Shown: piece after piece, positions 24,973-35,082 of the stretch
Layout of the letters: each line of letters opens with the position of its first letter
Position numbering within the stretch: position 1 is the stretch's first letter
Source: Candidatus Hydrothermarchaeum profundi
GTDB taxonomy: Archaea; Hydrothermarchaeota; Hydrothermarchaeia; Hydrothermarchaeales; Hydrothermarchaeaceae
Length of the DNA: 64,000 nt
Assembly: GCA_002011125.2 (NCBI GenBank)
Contig: MTMF02000009.1
Coordinates: 299,906-363,905, forward strand
Reading direction: 5' to 3'
Translations under genes and position numbers: made by a program
Notes under the pieces: model-generated
What the model saw: the letters and a program-made list of their open reading frames with translations, nothing else
Told to the model about the DNA's origin: nothing
Databases searched by the model: none

Positions 24973-26136
24973 ATGAATATCTTATTAACAGGTATAGACG
25001 GCTATATGGGTTGGCCAACTGCTCTGAAGCTTTCCCAAGAGTTTCCAGATGAACGCATTATTGGTGTAGACAATTTTTCAAGGCGCAAGTGGGTAAAGGA
25101 ATGTGGTTCTGACAGCATAATACCCATATACAGCATGAAGGAAAGGCTTAAAGTTGCAAAGGAACATGGTTTTGAAAACATTAGTTTCATAGAGGGAGAC
25201 CTTACCAAAAAGAACTTTGTTGACAAGATAATTTCAATCCACAAGCCCGAGGTTGTGTTACATTTAGCAGCGCAACCAAGTGCTCCCTACTCACAGATAA
25301 ACGGTGCAAAGGCAACGTTCACCCAGAAAAATACAGTACTGAGTAATGCCAACATTATGTGGTCACTTAGAGAACATGAGCTCACAGATACGCATTTCAT
25401 AGAAACGACCACTACAGGTATATATGGTGCCCCTAACATCCGCATTGGTGAAGGATTCGTGAAGGTTGTAGATGGAGATGGCAACTCTGACGTACTACCA
25501 TTCCCTAATATTGCCAGCAGTTGGTACCATGTATCACGTGGCTTTGGCGCTACCAATATGATGCTTATGAATATGCAGACCGGCATGCCGTGCACCGACG
25601 TAAGAACCAGTATCGTTTATGGTATAACCACGGAAGAAACTACGTTAGATGAGCACTTAACCACACGGTTTGACATAGACTTCTATTTTGGCACACTGTT
25701 CAACCGTTGGTGCGCGATGATGATTATAAACCACCCACTAACGGTTTACGGTTCTGGTAGACAGATAAAGCCCTTTATAAGCCTTGAAGACACCGCTACC
25801 TCGCTAGTTAAGATAGTCAAGAAGGGAAATAAAGGCGAGTATAAGGTTTACAATCAGCTGGTAGAGTACGTAAGAATAAAGGACATAGCAGAATGGATGA
25901 ACAGCGCTGCAGAAGAACTCTTCGGTAAGGCGCCAGGGATAGAGTATATCCCAAATCCTAGGAAGGAGAAGGAGGAGAGCAAATATAGCTTTGAGAACAA
26001 GAATTTTTTAAAGGTGCTTGGTAAACCCAAGCATACAAGCATGCGGGATGCTCTGCCGGAAGTGCTGGAAAAGCTGAAGAAGTATGAGGATAGGATTGGG
26101 GCTTATAGAGACAGGCTAATACCCAAGAAGAGGTAG
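24973..26136 (+). CDS. UDP-sulfoquinovose synthase-like SDR enzyme (SQD1/Agl3 family)
   Basis: The 387-residue extended SDR protein follows plant SQD1 and Sulfolobus Agl3 along its length: an NAD-binding TGIDGYMGWP, TTTTGIYGAPN (catalytic Thr), FPNIASSWYHVSR, SIVYGITTEET, GTLFNRWC, HPLTVYGSGRQIK and YIPNPRKEKEES. SQD1 makes UDP-sulfoquinovose from UDP-glucose and sulfite. In SQD1 the catalytic pair is Tyr182 and Lys186; here Tyr185 is kept but the Lys position is Arg189 (CGT at 25537-25539). ATG 24973 has GGAGGT at 24958-24963 with a 9-nt gap, better than ATG 24946. It heads an operon of sugar-nucleotide genes. Confidence 0.85.
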   Translation: MNILLTGIDGYMGWPTALKLSQEFPDERIIGVDNFSRRKWVKECGSDSIIPIYSMKERLKVAKEHGFENISFIEGDLTKKNFVDKIISIHKPEVVLHLAAQPSAPYSQINGAKATFTQKNTVLSNANIMWSLREHELTDTHFIETTTTGIYGAPNIRIGEGFVKVVDGDGNSDVLPFPNIASSWYHVSRGFGATNMMLMNMQTGMPCTDVRTSIVYGITTEETTLDEHLTTRFDIDFYFGTLFNRWCAMMIINHPLTVYGSGRQIKPFISLEDTATSLVKIVKKGNKGEYKVYNQLVEYVRIKDIAEWMNSAAEELFGKAPGIEYIPNPRKEKEESKYSFENKNFLKVLGKPKHTSMRDALPEVLEKLKKYEDRIGAYRDRLIPKKR

Positions 26137-26142
26137 CTCTTA

Positions 26143-27075
26143 ATGCATGTTCTTGTCACAGGTGGCTGTGGATACATAGGCTCAGAACTTATCCCTCTTT
26201 TGCTTGAAAGAAGTTACGATGTAACAATTCTGGACAATTTCTCTTTGAGTAGTCCTTCTGTTCTTTTTTATTTTAAAAAGAATATAAACTTTGTTTTTGG
26301 GGATATCAGGAATAAAGATGATGTGAGAAGTGCTCTGAAAGACTGTGATGCTGTGATTCATCTCGCAGCACTGACTGGAGCGGATGAATCTTTTAATGCA
26401 AAAGAGCGAACTTTTGACATTAACCTCCGTGGCACTGAAGTCCTACTGGAAGCTTCAGTAAGTGCAGAGGTGAAGAAATTTATCTTCTCCTCCTCATGCA
26501 ATATTTACGGCAGACAGAATAGAGTGATTAGTGAAAATACTAAACCAAAACCGCGGAATCCATATGCAGAGTCAAAGCATCTCGCAGAAGAGGCATGTCT
26601 TAAGTACCAGCAAAATTATGGATTGGTCACCAGCATATTGCGCTTGAGCACCTTATACGGCTACGCCCCAGGGATACGCTTCAACTTGGTAATAAACATG
26701 TTTGCTTTATATGCTCTAACGAATCATCCGTTAACCATCTATGGAGATGGCACCAACTGGAGACCTTATATACACGTTAAAGATGCCGCTAGAGCCTTCC
26801 TTTTCGCTCTTGAAAGAAGAGATTTTGAGAATGACGTGTTTAATGTGGGCTCAAACAGGGAGAACTACAGAATTAGAGATATTGTCGCTCTTTTTAAGGA
26901 TACATTTAAAAAGAACCTACAGGTTGTTTACTTAAGGGAGAGAGACCCTGGCCCAAGTTACCGTGTAGATTTCTCTAAAATTGAGAAAACCGGATTCTCC
27001 TGCAAACGGAGTGTGAAAAACGGCATCAAAGAACTGATAGAGAAGTTTAGTAAAATAAAGGGGAAAATGAAATGA
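26143..27075 (+). CDS. NAD-dependent nucleotide-sugar epimerase/dehydratase
   Basis: The 310-residue extended SDR has TGGCGYIGSELIP (NAD site), SSSCNIYG and the catalytic NPYAESK (YxxxK). It probably modifies an NDP-sugar (epimerase or dehydratase), but the exact substrate cannot be read. It begins 6 nt after the sulfoquinovose-synthase-like gene and overlaps the next SDR gene by 4 nt (ATGA). Confidence 0.9.
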   Translation: MHVLVTGGCGYIGSELIPLLLERSYDVTILDNFSLSSPSVLFYFKKNINFVFGDIRNKDDVRSALKDCDAVIHLAALTGADESFNAKERTFDINLRGTEVLLEASVSAEVKKFIFSSSCNIYGRQNRVISENTKPKPRNPYAESKHLAEEACLKYQQNYGLVTSILRLSTLYGYAPGIRFNLVINMFALYALTNHPLTIYGDGTNWRPYIHVKDAARAFLFALERRDFENDVFNVGSNRENYRIRDIVALFKDTFKKNLQVVYLRERDPGPSYRVDFSKIEKTGFSCKRSVKNGIKELIEKFSKIKGKMK

Positions 27076-28067
27076 GTGTAATACTCGTTACAGGTGCTGC
27101 AGGATACATAGGAGGGCATCTAATAAACAGCTTACTGGAAGACGAGTGCTTCTCGGATTACTATATTCGCGGAATTGATAACTTTCTAGTGGGCAAACGC
27201 AGAAATTATGCGCTGATAAGGAAGTCTCCTCGCGTGAAGTTGCTGAAGATGGATTTTACTAAGGCAGAAGATGTAAAGGAGATGATAAAAGATGTAGAGA
27301 TAGTTTACCACCTCGGAGCCATATCTGGCGTTGTTTTCTGCAACCACAATCCCGCAAAGGCTTCTCACATAAACGTAGAAGGAACGAGAAAATTACTCGA
27401 AGTAGCGTCAAACGCTGAATGCGAGCGGTTTATTTTTCCCTCTTCTACAGCGGTTTACGGCAATTCAAACGTGAATCCTATCACCGAAGAAGTGCCCTGC
27501 CTGCCCCAGAATATTTACGGCGCACTTAAAATTAGTGCCGAAGCTTTTTGCGATGTCTACTACTACAGCTACGGACTGGGTACTACAATACTTCGGTGGA
27601 CTAACATTTATGGCAAGGGTACATATATGAAGTGGCGCACTGTTATTCCTGCATTTGTGCGTCGTGCTGTAAGCGGCGAGACCTTGCTGATTCACGGCTC
27701 AGGCAAACAGAAGCGTAACTTCATCCACATCGATGATGTGGTTGACCTATATAAAGCTGTTATAGATAAACGCGCTATAGGAGAGAAGTTTAATGCTGGC
27801 GGAAAGAGCGACATTAGCATCCGCGATCTTGCAGAGATGGTGAAGAGGATAGGTAAAGAGAGATTCGGGATTGCTGTTAAGGTGGAATATGCGCCGGCTA
27901 GAGACCTTACACCTGAACGACAGTTTAGCACATCGATAGAAAAGCTGGAAAAAGTTCTGAAATGGAAACCTGAAATAAGTCTTGAGGAAGGTGTTATGAA
28001 AGTATTTAAATCGGTGATTGAAGAAGGAGAGAATGGATTTTACGAAGGACAGAAGGAGGTAGTATAA
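27072..28067 (+). CDS. NAD-dependent nucleotide-sugar epimerase/dehydratase
   Basis: The 331-residue extended SDR has TGAAGYIGGHLI, PSSTAVYGNSN and NIYGALK (YxxxK). It is the third SDR in a tight operon and probably acts on the same or a later NDP-sugar. ATG 27072 overlaps the stop of the previous gene by 4 nt. It ends the first, less A/T-rich part of the cassette. Confidence 0.9.
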   Translation: MSVILVTGAAGYIGGHLINSLLEDECFSDYYIRGIDNFLVGKRRNYALIRKSPRVKLLKMDFTKAEDVKEMIKDVEIVYHLGAISGVVFCNHNPAKASHINVEGTRKLLEVASNAECERFIFPSSTAVYGNSNVNPITEEVPCLPQNIYGALKISAEAFCDVYYYSYGLGTTILRWTNIYGKGTYMKWRTVIPAFVRRAVSGETLLIHGSGKQKRNFIHIDDVVDLYKAVIDKRAIGEKFNAGGKSDISIRDLAEMVKRIGKERFGIAVKVEYAPARDLTPERQFSTSIEKLEKVLKWKPEISLEEGVMKVFKSVIEEGENGFYEGQKEVV

Positions 28068-28280
28068 GATAATCAATTCCTTTTATAGTCTGTTACCTAA
28101 TTACCTTACATCCTCTCTTATTACTAACTTTCGTAGAAACCAAGTAGTTTACATCATTGTAAATCCTGCCTAAATTAACAACTCTTTGTTAAAGTGATGA
28201 TGAAAAGAAGAAAATTGATGTTATAAAGCGGCTAGGCACGATAAAAGGTACTCTATAAGATTTATGGAGAAAATGAGCAA

Positions 28281-29861
28281 ATGAATTTGGAAGAACATCA
28301 AAATAAGCCTGAATCAGTGAACCACGCAATATTTGAAGAATATATGGGACAACTAACAAAGAAAATAGCTAGAGGTAGTGGAATAATATTTATAGGAATG
28401 GCAATTGGTTCATTCTTAGGTTTTTTAACTAGGATAATCATAGCCAGATTTTGGGGACCGTCAGACTATGGTTTATTCAACATTGCATTTTCAACTTTAA
28501 TGATTTTTCAGATAATTGCTATGGTAGGATTTAGAGCTAGTGGTGCAAGATTCGTTGCATATTATAATGCATTAAATAAAAAAGAAGAGATTAAAGGAAC
28601 TTTAGTCTCTGGAATCAAAATTTTGATACCATTGAGTATAACTTTAAGTATCCTTCTTCTGGCTTTTTCAAAAAAAATTGCGATAATTTATTCAGAACCA
28701 GAATTAACTCCACATCTACAATATTTCTCTCTAGCATTGCCAGTAATAGTACTTTTCTTTTATATTTGCGCCATATTGCGAGGATTTGGAGATATGGAAT
28801 ATTTAATATATAGTAGAGAATTTATTAATAAGGGGTCAACTTTCTTATTAATATTGACCTTTGTTTTTTTGAGAGTTAACATAATTTATGTCACATATTC
28901 ATTTATCATGGGGTTCATATTTGGTACAATATTAGCGATATATTATCTCTTTAAAAAACATAGCTTTTTGAAAAGAGTGAAGAGTGCTCCATTAGGAAAA
29001 AAATTATTAATTTTCTCTCTTCCACTTACCTTATCATTTTATCTAGACATATTCCGTAGAGGGTCTGACAATCTTTTAATTGGTTATTTTATGGAAAGTT
29101 CTTCAGTTGGGATCTATAATGCATCTTTTACTATTGCTCAGATGATGTTAAATTTGCTAACCCCTGTTGCAACCGTCGCATTACCTGTCATTACAGGACT
29201 TTATGCTTGTAATAGGATAGAAGAATTAAAAGTGGTTTATTCAAATATATTGCGATGGATACTCTACATATCATTTCCATTATTTTTATTAATTTTTATA
29301 TACCCTACGGACTTTATTACGGTACTGTTTGGTCAAGTTTATTCAAATGGGGCAAATGTTCTTCAAATACTTGTGGTAGGTTTCATTTCAAGTTTATTCG
29401 TAGGTCCCTTGGCTGCTCTTATTAACTCCATAGGAAAAACAAAATTCTTTATGGCTATGAGTGGAATAAGTTCCCTAAGCAACCTTGCACTAGATTTAGT
29501 ATTAATACCTCCTCTAGGAATAGTAGGTGCAGCGATAGCCACATCTATATCAGTGATATTGTTTAATATAACAGGTTTATATCTCGTATTTAGGACGTTA
29601 AAAGTGAATTTTTTTAATAAGATACATATACTTTATCCTACTTTCATTTCTATAGCTTTACTCTTACTTCATATCTTTTCAAATAAAACAATGATATATC
29701 TGGAAGTTCCACCACTAATATTATTGCTCGGGAAGATGGTTATTCTATATACTATATCTGTATTTGTGATATTCAAGTTAATTGGTTTATCGTCTGAAGA
29801 AGAGAAATTGATGAGTAGTATAAAAGGGAAAGTAATAAGAAAAATATCTCAAGAAAAATAA
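28281..29861 (+). CDS. Wzx-type polysaccharide flippase (MOP superfamily)
   Basis: The 526-residue protein has about 12-14 hydrophobic segments. The N-terminal region (GSGIIFIGMAIGSFLGFLTR, ARFWGPSDYGLFNIA) is typical of Wzx/RfbX exporters that flip lipid-linked oligosaccharides across the membrane. The gene is very A/T-rich, unlike its left neighbours. It lies 2 nt upstream of the phosphodiesterase gene and shares its operon. A second flippase is at 53-54 kb. Confidence 0.9.
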   Translation: MNLEEHQNKPESVNHAIFEEYMGQLTKKIARGSGIIFIGMAIGSFLGFLTRIIIARFWGPSDYGLFNIAFSTLMIFQIIAMVGFRASGARFVAYYNALNKKEEIKGTLVSGIKILIPLSITLSILLLAFSKKIAIIYSEPELTPHLQYFSLALPVIVLFFYICAILRGFGDMEYLIYSREFINKGSTFLLILTFVFLRVNIIYVTYSFIMGFIFGTILAIYYLFKKHSFLKRVKSAPLGKKLLIFSLPLTLSFYLDIFRRGSDNLLIGYFMESSSVGIYNASFTIAQMMLNLLTPVATVALPVITGLYACNRIEELKVVYSNILRWILYISFPLFLLIFIYPTDFITVLFGQVYSNGANVLQILVVGFISSLFVGPLAALINSIGKTKFFMAMSGISSLSNLALDLVLIPPLGIVGAAIATSISVILFNITGLYLVFRTLKVNFFNKIHILYPTFISIALLLLHIFSNKTMIYLEVPPLILLLGKMVILYTISVFVIFKLIGLSSEEEKLMSSIKGKVIRKISQEK

Positions 29862-29863
29862 AA

Positions 29864-31444
29864 ATGAACGGAAAAGTTGTCATTCTGGGTCTTGATGGAG
29901 CAACATTTGATGTCATAAAACCTTTGATAAAAGAAGGACATTTGCCCAACTTAAAATATTTACTTGACAACGGTGCCTATGGAGAACTCGAAAGTACCTT
30001 TCCACCGGTTACCGCGGCGGCTTGGATGTCCATTGCTACCGGAAAAAATCCTGGAAAAACTGGGGTATTCACTTTTAGGAATCGGAGAGACGATGATCTT
30101 AAACTTTATCCTTTGAGTTCAAATGACTATGTGGCTAATGGTGCACTTTGGGACTATTTATCTAAAAGCGGGTTCAAAGTTGGGATCTTAAATTATCCCG
30201 GTTTATACCCTCCGTACCCTATTAATGGATTTATGGTTGGTGGCGTTGGAACACCGGAAAAAAATATTTGTTATCCAAAAAGTTTTGAAAAGGAACTAGA
30301 TAGAGTAACAGGTGGATATGAAATTAGTATTCCCATAAATTCTCCAAAATATAAAAATAAAGAAGATAAATTTATTAAAAATATTGAGAAACTTATTGCT
30401 AAACGGAAAAAAGCTATTAATTATATTCTAAAGAATAAAAAAATAGATATTTTAATCCTTGTCTTACCAGAATCTGATTTCATCCAACATTATTTATATA
30501 AATACTGGGATGATAATTATCCAGGTATTGATGAAAATAAAAAGAAAAAATATAAACGTGAATTCATAAGATTATGGGATAAAATAGATGAAATTGTTGG
30601 CGATGTGGTCGAACATATCTATACAGATGATTATTTGTTTGTGATTTCAGACCATGGATTTGGTAGACTTACTAAAGGTTTTAGGATAAACCAATGGCTA
30701 ATAAATGAAGGGTATCTTAAATTAAAGAGAAATTACGGAACTAAACGGGAATCTATTTTTTACAATATTTTCAACAAACTTGAAGATAGAAAAATTAGAG
30801 GATATCTGAGGTATTTTAAGAATAAATTTAAAAAGATTCCGTTTGTCGATTCATTTGAAAATTTTATTGACTATGAAAACAGTTTAGCTATAGCTTTCCA
30901 ATATTCAGGGGTAGGCGGAATTGAAATCTTAAATCATGACCAAAAATTAAGAGAAGAAATATCAATCAAACTTATTAATTTTGTAAATAATCACCCTTTA
31001 TTGAGTAATATTGAGTTATATCGGCCGAATGACATTTATATTGGGGATAAATTGGACAATTTTCCAGATATAATATTTTTGATCGATGAATGTGAAGTAG
31101 AAATATTAGCGAATTCTTTTGGGAGTAATATTGTTATTAACGGAACAACCGGTAATCGAAGTGGAGATCACAGAAGATATGGGATATTTATAGGATTTAG
31201 CAGCAATATCAGACATATTAATATTAAAAATGCAAAAATATTTGACATTACGCCAACAATATTTTATATATTAGGTTTAAGGCCATCAAATGACATTGAT
31301 GGTAGAATATTAAAAGAAATTTTCATATCTACTCAGTTTAATAGTAAAAATCTACCACAGGTAGTATCAGATAAAAGCAAAATGGCTTTTCGGAGAGATG
31401 ATGAAGAAATAAAGAAAAAATTAAAAGATTTAGGGTATTTATGA
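29864..31444 (+). CDS. Alkaline-phosphatase-superfamily phosphodiesterase/phosphotransferase
   Basis: The 526-residue protein carries the type I phosphodiesterase pattern: ILGLDGATFD (metal Asp), FPPVTAAAWMSIATGKNPG (Thr nucleophile region), VISDHGFGRL (metal Asp/His) and a late SGDHRRYGIF (metal His). Such enzymes in glycan loci cut or transfer phospho-linked groups. No signal peptide or membrane helix is seen, so it may be cytoplasmic. It overlaps the methyltransferase gene downstream by 4 nt. Confidence 0.85.
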   Translation: MNGKVVILGLDGATFDVIKPLIKEGHLPNLKYLLDNGAYGELESTFPPVTAAAWMSIATGKNPGKTGVFTFRNRRDDDLKLYPLSSNDYVANGALWDYLSKSGFKVGILNYPGLYPPYPINGFMVGGVGTPEKNICYPKSFEKELDRVTGGYEISIPINSPKYKNKEDKFIKNIEKLIAKRKKAINYILKNKKIDILILVLPESDFIQHYLYKYWDDNYPGIDENKKKKYKREFIRLWDKIDEIVGDVVEHIYTDDYLFVISDHGFGRLTKGFRINQWLINEGYLKLKRNYGTKRESIFYNIFNKLEDRKIRGYLRYFKNKFKKIPFVDSFENFIDYENSLAIAFQYSGVGGIEILNHDQKLREEISIKLINFVNNHPLLSNIELYRPNDIYIGDKLDNFPDIIFLIDECEVEILANSFGSNIVINGTTGNRSGDHRRYGIFIGFSSNIRHINIKNAKIFDITPTIFYILGLRPSNDIDGRILKEIFISTQFNSKNLPQVVSDKSKMAFRRDDEEIKKKLKDLGYL

Positions 31445-32127
31445 ACATAGAGAAAATAAACATTAAAAGCTTTTCTTCTAAAGAAGCATTAGAAATATAC
31501 AATAGTTATAATTTGAAACAAATAGAAAAAGAAATTGTAAATAAATATTTTAATCGGAAGAACGCTAAAATATTGGATCTTGGATGTGGCACAGGCAGAA
31601 CAACTGTGCCTCTTATGGAAATGGGTTATAATGTTGTTGGTGTTGATATTTCAAAGGAAATGATTAAGCAAGCCAAAAAAAAATTTCCACAAATAGATTT
31701 CAAAGTAGGAGATGCCTGTAATCTATGTTTTGATGAGAATACTTTTGATTATGTAATTTTTTCATATAATGGGTTGGATTATATTCATCCTAAATCGAAA
31801 AGAATTAAAGCATTGAAAGAGGTCTATAGAGTATTGAAAGACGGAGGATATTTCTATTATAGTTCTCACAATAGTTTGTGGATACCTAATTATTTGGGTG
31901 GATTTAGAATTATACTCAAAAATATTATTGGCTTGAATTTTTTTAAAAATTACTGGAAAGTTGAAGGGAGGATAGGAGTATTATTTACTTTCCATGAAAA
32001 TCCATTTAGCCAAAAAAAAACATTAGAAAAAATTGGGTTCAGAACTGTAAGAATGTTTGGTGGAGAAAAATATACCAATAAATTATGGTTTATTGAGCCA
32101 TGGATCCATTATTTAGCTCAAAAATAA
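31441..32127 (+). CDS. Class I SAM-dependent methyltransferase
   Basis: The 228-residue protein has motif I ILDLGCGTGRTTVPL, the acidic VVGVDISKEM loop and VYRVLKDGGYFYYSS. It probably methylates a sugar or sugar-linked group in the cassette. The ATGA overlap with the phosphodiesterase gene points to co-translation. A run of nine A within the frame (about 31998-32006) is intact here. Confidence 0.88.
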   Translation: MNIEKINIKSFSSKEALEIYNSYNLKQIEKEIVNKYFNRKNAKILDLGCGTGRTTVPLMEMGYNVVGVDISKEMIKQAKKKFPQIDFKVGDACNLCFDENTFDYVIFSYNGLDYIHPKSKRIKALKEVYRVLKDGGYFYYSSHNSLWIPNYLGGFRIILKNIIGLNFFKNYWKVEGRIGVLFTFHENPFSQKKTLEKIGFRTVRMFGGEKYTNKLWFIEPWIHYLAQK

Positions 32128-32796
32128 GGTTTGGTACTCATCTTTCTTAAAATCAGGTTCTTAGTAGTACTTTCTTCTTTTAGGTTTGAAAAAGTTTTTT
32201 CCTGAAGTCTCATGATCCTTATTACGCTCACCACAATATCCATATCTTTCAATGCCCCCCTGTGTCTATGGCGTCTAAAAATCTTTCTTTGCACAAACGC
32301 ACTGCTTGAGGGCATGCTCTTACGCTGTATTTTAGGGCACTTAGCAAGACATTTTATCTTATAGTGCCAGTAGTTGCTAGTAGTTCATCTTTGTCAAGGC
32401 TTTCAGCTTCTCTATAAAAGAGTAAGAAGTCATCTTCATTTTTCTTTCTCTGCACCAAGATGCCTAGAGTAAGTTGTTGTGTTTATTTTAACATTATATA
32501 AAATAAATTATATTACTCTGAGACTTTTGTAAAGCTCCTTAATCCTAAGAGGCTACTTCCTTCTGCCTACCACATCCTAGTTCAACAAGCACCTTCTGCT
32601 TCATACCAGATGGGATGTTAAAAGATGAGTAAGTCCTACCCCGTAATCTCTTATAGTTTCACGGAGCATTTCTTTAAATACCTTCTTATCCCATTCTCCA
32701 AGGTGATAGTGGTTTGCAGGTGAAGTGGTGCAATATTTACCTTATTCCCCCACCAAGAGAAAAAACTTAAAAAAGTGAGTAGACACGGTTTTTAAA
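32128..32796. other. Gene-free gap of 670 bp with decayed coding traces
   Basis: No intact gene. On the minus strand short coding-like pieces occur in different frames, for example ALKYSVRACPQAVRLCKERF (about 32270-32335), KNEDDFLLFYREAESLDKDE (about 32395-32450) and EWDKKVFKEMLRETIRDYGV (about 32640-32700). They look like remains of one or more genes but I cannot assign a family. Confidence 0.35.
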
Positions 32797-33813
32797 ATGA
32801 GCGAATTAGATGTTAAAAAAATAACAAATCTAGATGAAATAAATAAGGATGAATGGAATTCTTTCGTTGATAAAAATTCTGATAATTTTTTCATACGGTA
32901 TGAATGGCTACAACATCTCAAAGAAACTTTGAAATTAGATCCAATAATTTTTATTATAGAAAAAGATTCTAATTTACAAGGTGTATTTCCAAATTTTATC
33001 AAAAAGATAGGAAAAACTCCATTCAATAAATTAATCTCACTACCTATAATGAGGGGAGGATTTTGCTTATCAAAGGAGTACATGATAAAATCTTTATTGT
33101 ATGAAGTTAGCAAAAACATATATAAGGAGCGAATTCTTTTTCACAGAATAGATGTATGTGATTTAACTCAATTAAAATACCAAAAAATACTTTATAAATA
33201 TAATTACAAGCTTGATTTAAGCGTCTGTAGATTTATAATTCACTGTAAAAATAAGACATATCAAGATATAAGTCAAAATTTTTCAAAAAATAAAATTAGA
33301 AATTTAAAAAAAGCTAGAAAACAATCTACGGCTGTTAAGGAGTATCCAATAAAAACAAAATATTTAGAAAAATTTTATGGATTATACTCTATGACTATGC
33401 AGGAAAAAAATAAAAGGCCGATTAGATCTGAGTTTTTTATAAAATTAGACCGATTTACAAAAAAATTTGTAAAATTATTTGTAGTAGAATTAGATACTGG
33501 CGAACCAATTGCTGGGCTTTTGCATTTTATATGGAATAAAAAAATTATCTACAGTTTTGGGGGGTTTAATAGGAATTATAAAAGATTAATGCCAAATGAT
33601 TTGCTACACGAATATACAATAAAATATTGTTTAGAGAATAAACTTGAACATTATGATATGGGTGGAACAACGGCTGATTTTAGTGACACTCTGTTTAAAT
33701 ATAAGTCGCAGTGGGGAGGTCAAATTTATCCAATATTGAGATTTGAAAAAATTAATCCTGCGTTTTTAAACTTTTTTATAAGTATATATAAAAAAATTAA
33801 GGGATTAAGATGA
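32797..33813 (+). CDS. FemAB/GNAT-like acyl (aminoacyl) transferase
   Basis: The 338-residue protein follows the FemAB-like, BioF2-type acetyltransferase family: FFIRYEWLQHLKETL near the start, FSKNKIRNLKKARKQ in the middle, and YDMGGTTADFSDTLFKYKSQWGG near the C-terminus. Bacterial relatives add amino acids to peptidoglycan. In archaea without peptidoglycan such proteins occur in surface-glycan loci and may acylate an amino sugar. It overlaps the deacetylase gene by 4 nt. Confidence 0.82.
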   Translation: MSELDVKKITNLDEINKDEWNSFVDKNSDNFFIRYEWLQHLKETLKLDPIIFIIEKDSNLQGVFPNFIKKIGKTPFNKLISLPIMRGGFCLSKEYMIKSLLYEVSKNIYKERILFHRIDVCDLTQLKYQKILYKYNYKLDLSVCRFIIHCKNKTYQDISQNFSKNKIRNLKKARKQSTAVKEYPIKTKYLEKFYGLYSMTMQEKNKRPIRSEFFIKLDRFTKKFVKLFVVELDTGEPIAGLLHFIWNKKIIYSFGGFNRNYKRLMPNDLLHEYTIKYCLENKLEHYDMGGTTADFSDTLFKYKSQWGGQIYPILRFEKINPAFLNFFISIYKKIKGLR

Positions 33814-34751
33814 TTTTTTTAACCGGGGATGTTCATAATATGTCGCTAAAAGCGTTAGACCAAGAATTTTTAAATATAACTGAGTTAGAGGCGGCTTTAA
33901 AATTTGCACGCATAGCATCAAAATATAGTATTAATTTTACTTTGTTTATATCTGGTAGAGCTTTCTTAGAGGAAAGAGATACAGCAGAAAAACTTTCTTC
34001 ATATAAAAATTTAGAAATAGGAGGACATACTTGGGATTCTTTTAGATATAGTTATTTGCATGATATATCCAATCTTCTTTTTTCCACATATTATGGTCCG
34101 AAGATATATCAGAAGTGGGACATAAAAAAAACGATTAAAATTATTGAAGATACAACAGGCGACAAAGTTCTCTCCTGGAGAACACATTCTTACAGGTCTG
34201 ATAATTTAACTAAGGAAATATTATCTGACATTGGAATAAGGGTGATATCCGAAGAACACACTGTGAATGGAAAGATAAGATATAATCATGGACTAATTTA
34301 TCTTCCAATCAATACTCCGGAGGACCATACCACAATTATTCATGGATATAGAGAAAAAGAATTTGTACAGAGATTAAATTATGCAAGACATAATAATCCC
34401 TTATCTTTTTGTAAAAGATTTGGAAATTTCACCAAATTAGAATTTCAAGCTAGTTTAAAATATGTAATAAAGAAAATTAAGAAAAAGGATACTAAAAAAT
34501 ACTTCTATTATAATAATTTATATAATATAAATGAATGGGGAGAATGGATAAAACAAATAATTAAAGATAGAATAAAAGAAGTAGGCTTTGCTACTTTGGT
34601 TATTCATCCTGTTTGTATGGAAATTGCTGATGGTATGAGAACATATGAAGATTTATGTAGATTTATATCTCAATATGATACATATAAAGCAAAGGATTTA
34701 TTGATATTATTAAAAAACGAATCTTTGAAAAACGGGATATTTTTTAAATGA
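33810..34751 (+). CDS. Polysaccharide deacetylase-like protein (NodB fold)
   Basis: The 313-residue protein has the NodB-fold pattern FLTGDVHN (Asp motif), NLEIGGHTWDSFRY (HxxxS/T-like metal motif), VLSWRTHSYRSDNLT and a late LVIHPVCM. It likely removes acetyl groups from an amino sugar, pairing with the FemAB-like gene that it overlaps. The metal triad looks present but is not exactly canonical. Confidence 0.78.
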   Translation: MIFLTGDVHNMSLKALDQEFLNITELEAALKFARIASKYSINFTLFISGRAFLEERDTAEKLSSYKNLEIGGHTWDSFRYSYLHDISNLLFSTYYGPKIYQKWDIKKTIKIIEDTTGDKVLSWRTHSYRSDNLTKEILSDIGIRVISEEHTVNGKIRYNHGLIYLPINTPEDHTTIIHGYREKEFVQRLNYARHNNPLSFCKRFGNFTKLEFQASLKYVIKKIKKKDTKKYFYYNNLYNINEWGEWIKQIIKDRIKEVGFATLVIHPVCMEIADGMRTYEDLCRFISQYDTYKAKDLLILLKNESLKNGIFFK

Positions 34752-35082
34752 GTAAAATTAAAGAAGAACCCATCAAGAAAGAGTAAGAGAGTTATGATAA
34801 ACTAAATTAAAATAATATAAAAAGAATTATAAGTTAGGCATTAAGTTGCTCCATCTCTTTTAAACTCTCAGTGTGGCGCAAGCCCACTCCTGCTACTTCT
34901 GGCTATGAGTAAACCAGTTTTCTTTGATAGTAGCTTAAACAGGAAAACATGGCCACAAGCACTGCATAATGAGTACTCCCCAACGCATGAATTTTTTATA
35001 TACTGTTTCATCAACTATTAGAAAAAAGAGATTTAAAGTAGTAGCAAGGAAAGTATCGTTATTAGATTATGAGGGTTACTAA
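34752..35082. other. Gene-free gap of 330 bp
   Basis: No gene supported. The minus strand at about 34860-34980 shows short coding-like pieces (CSACGHVFLF) that I cannot assign. The last 60 bp hold A/T-rich promoter-like sequence before ATG 35083. Confidence 0.3.
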
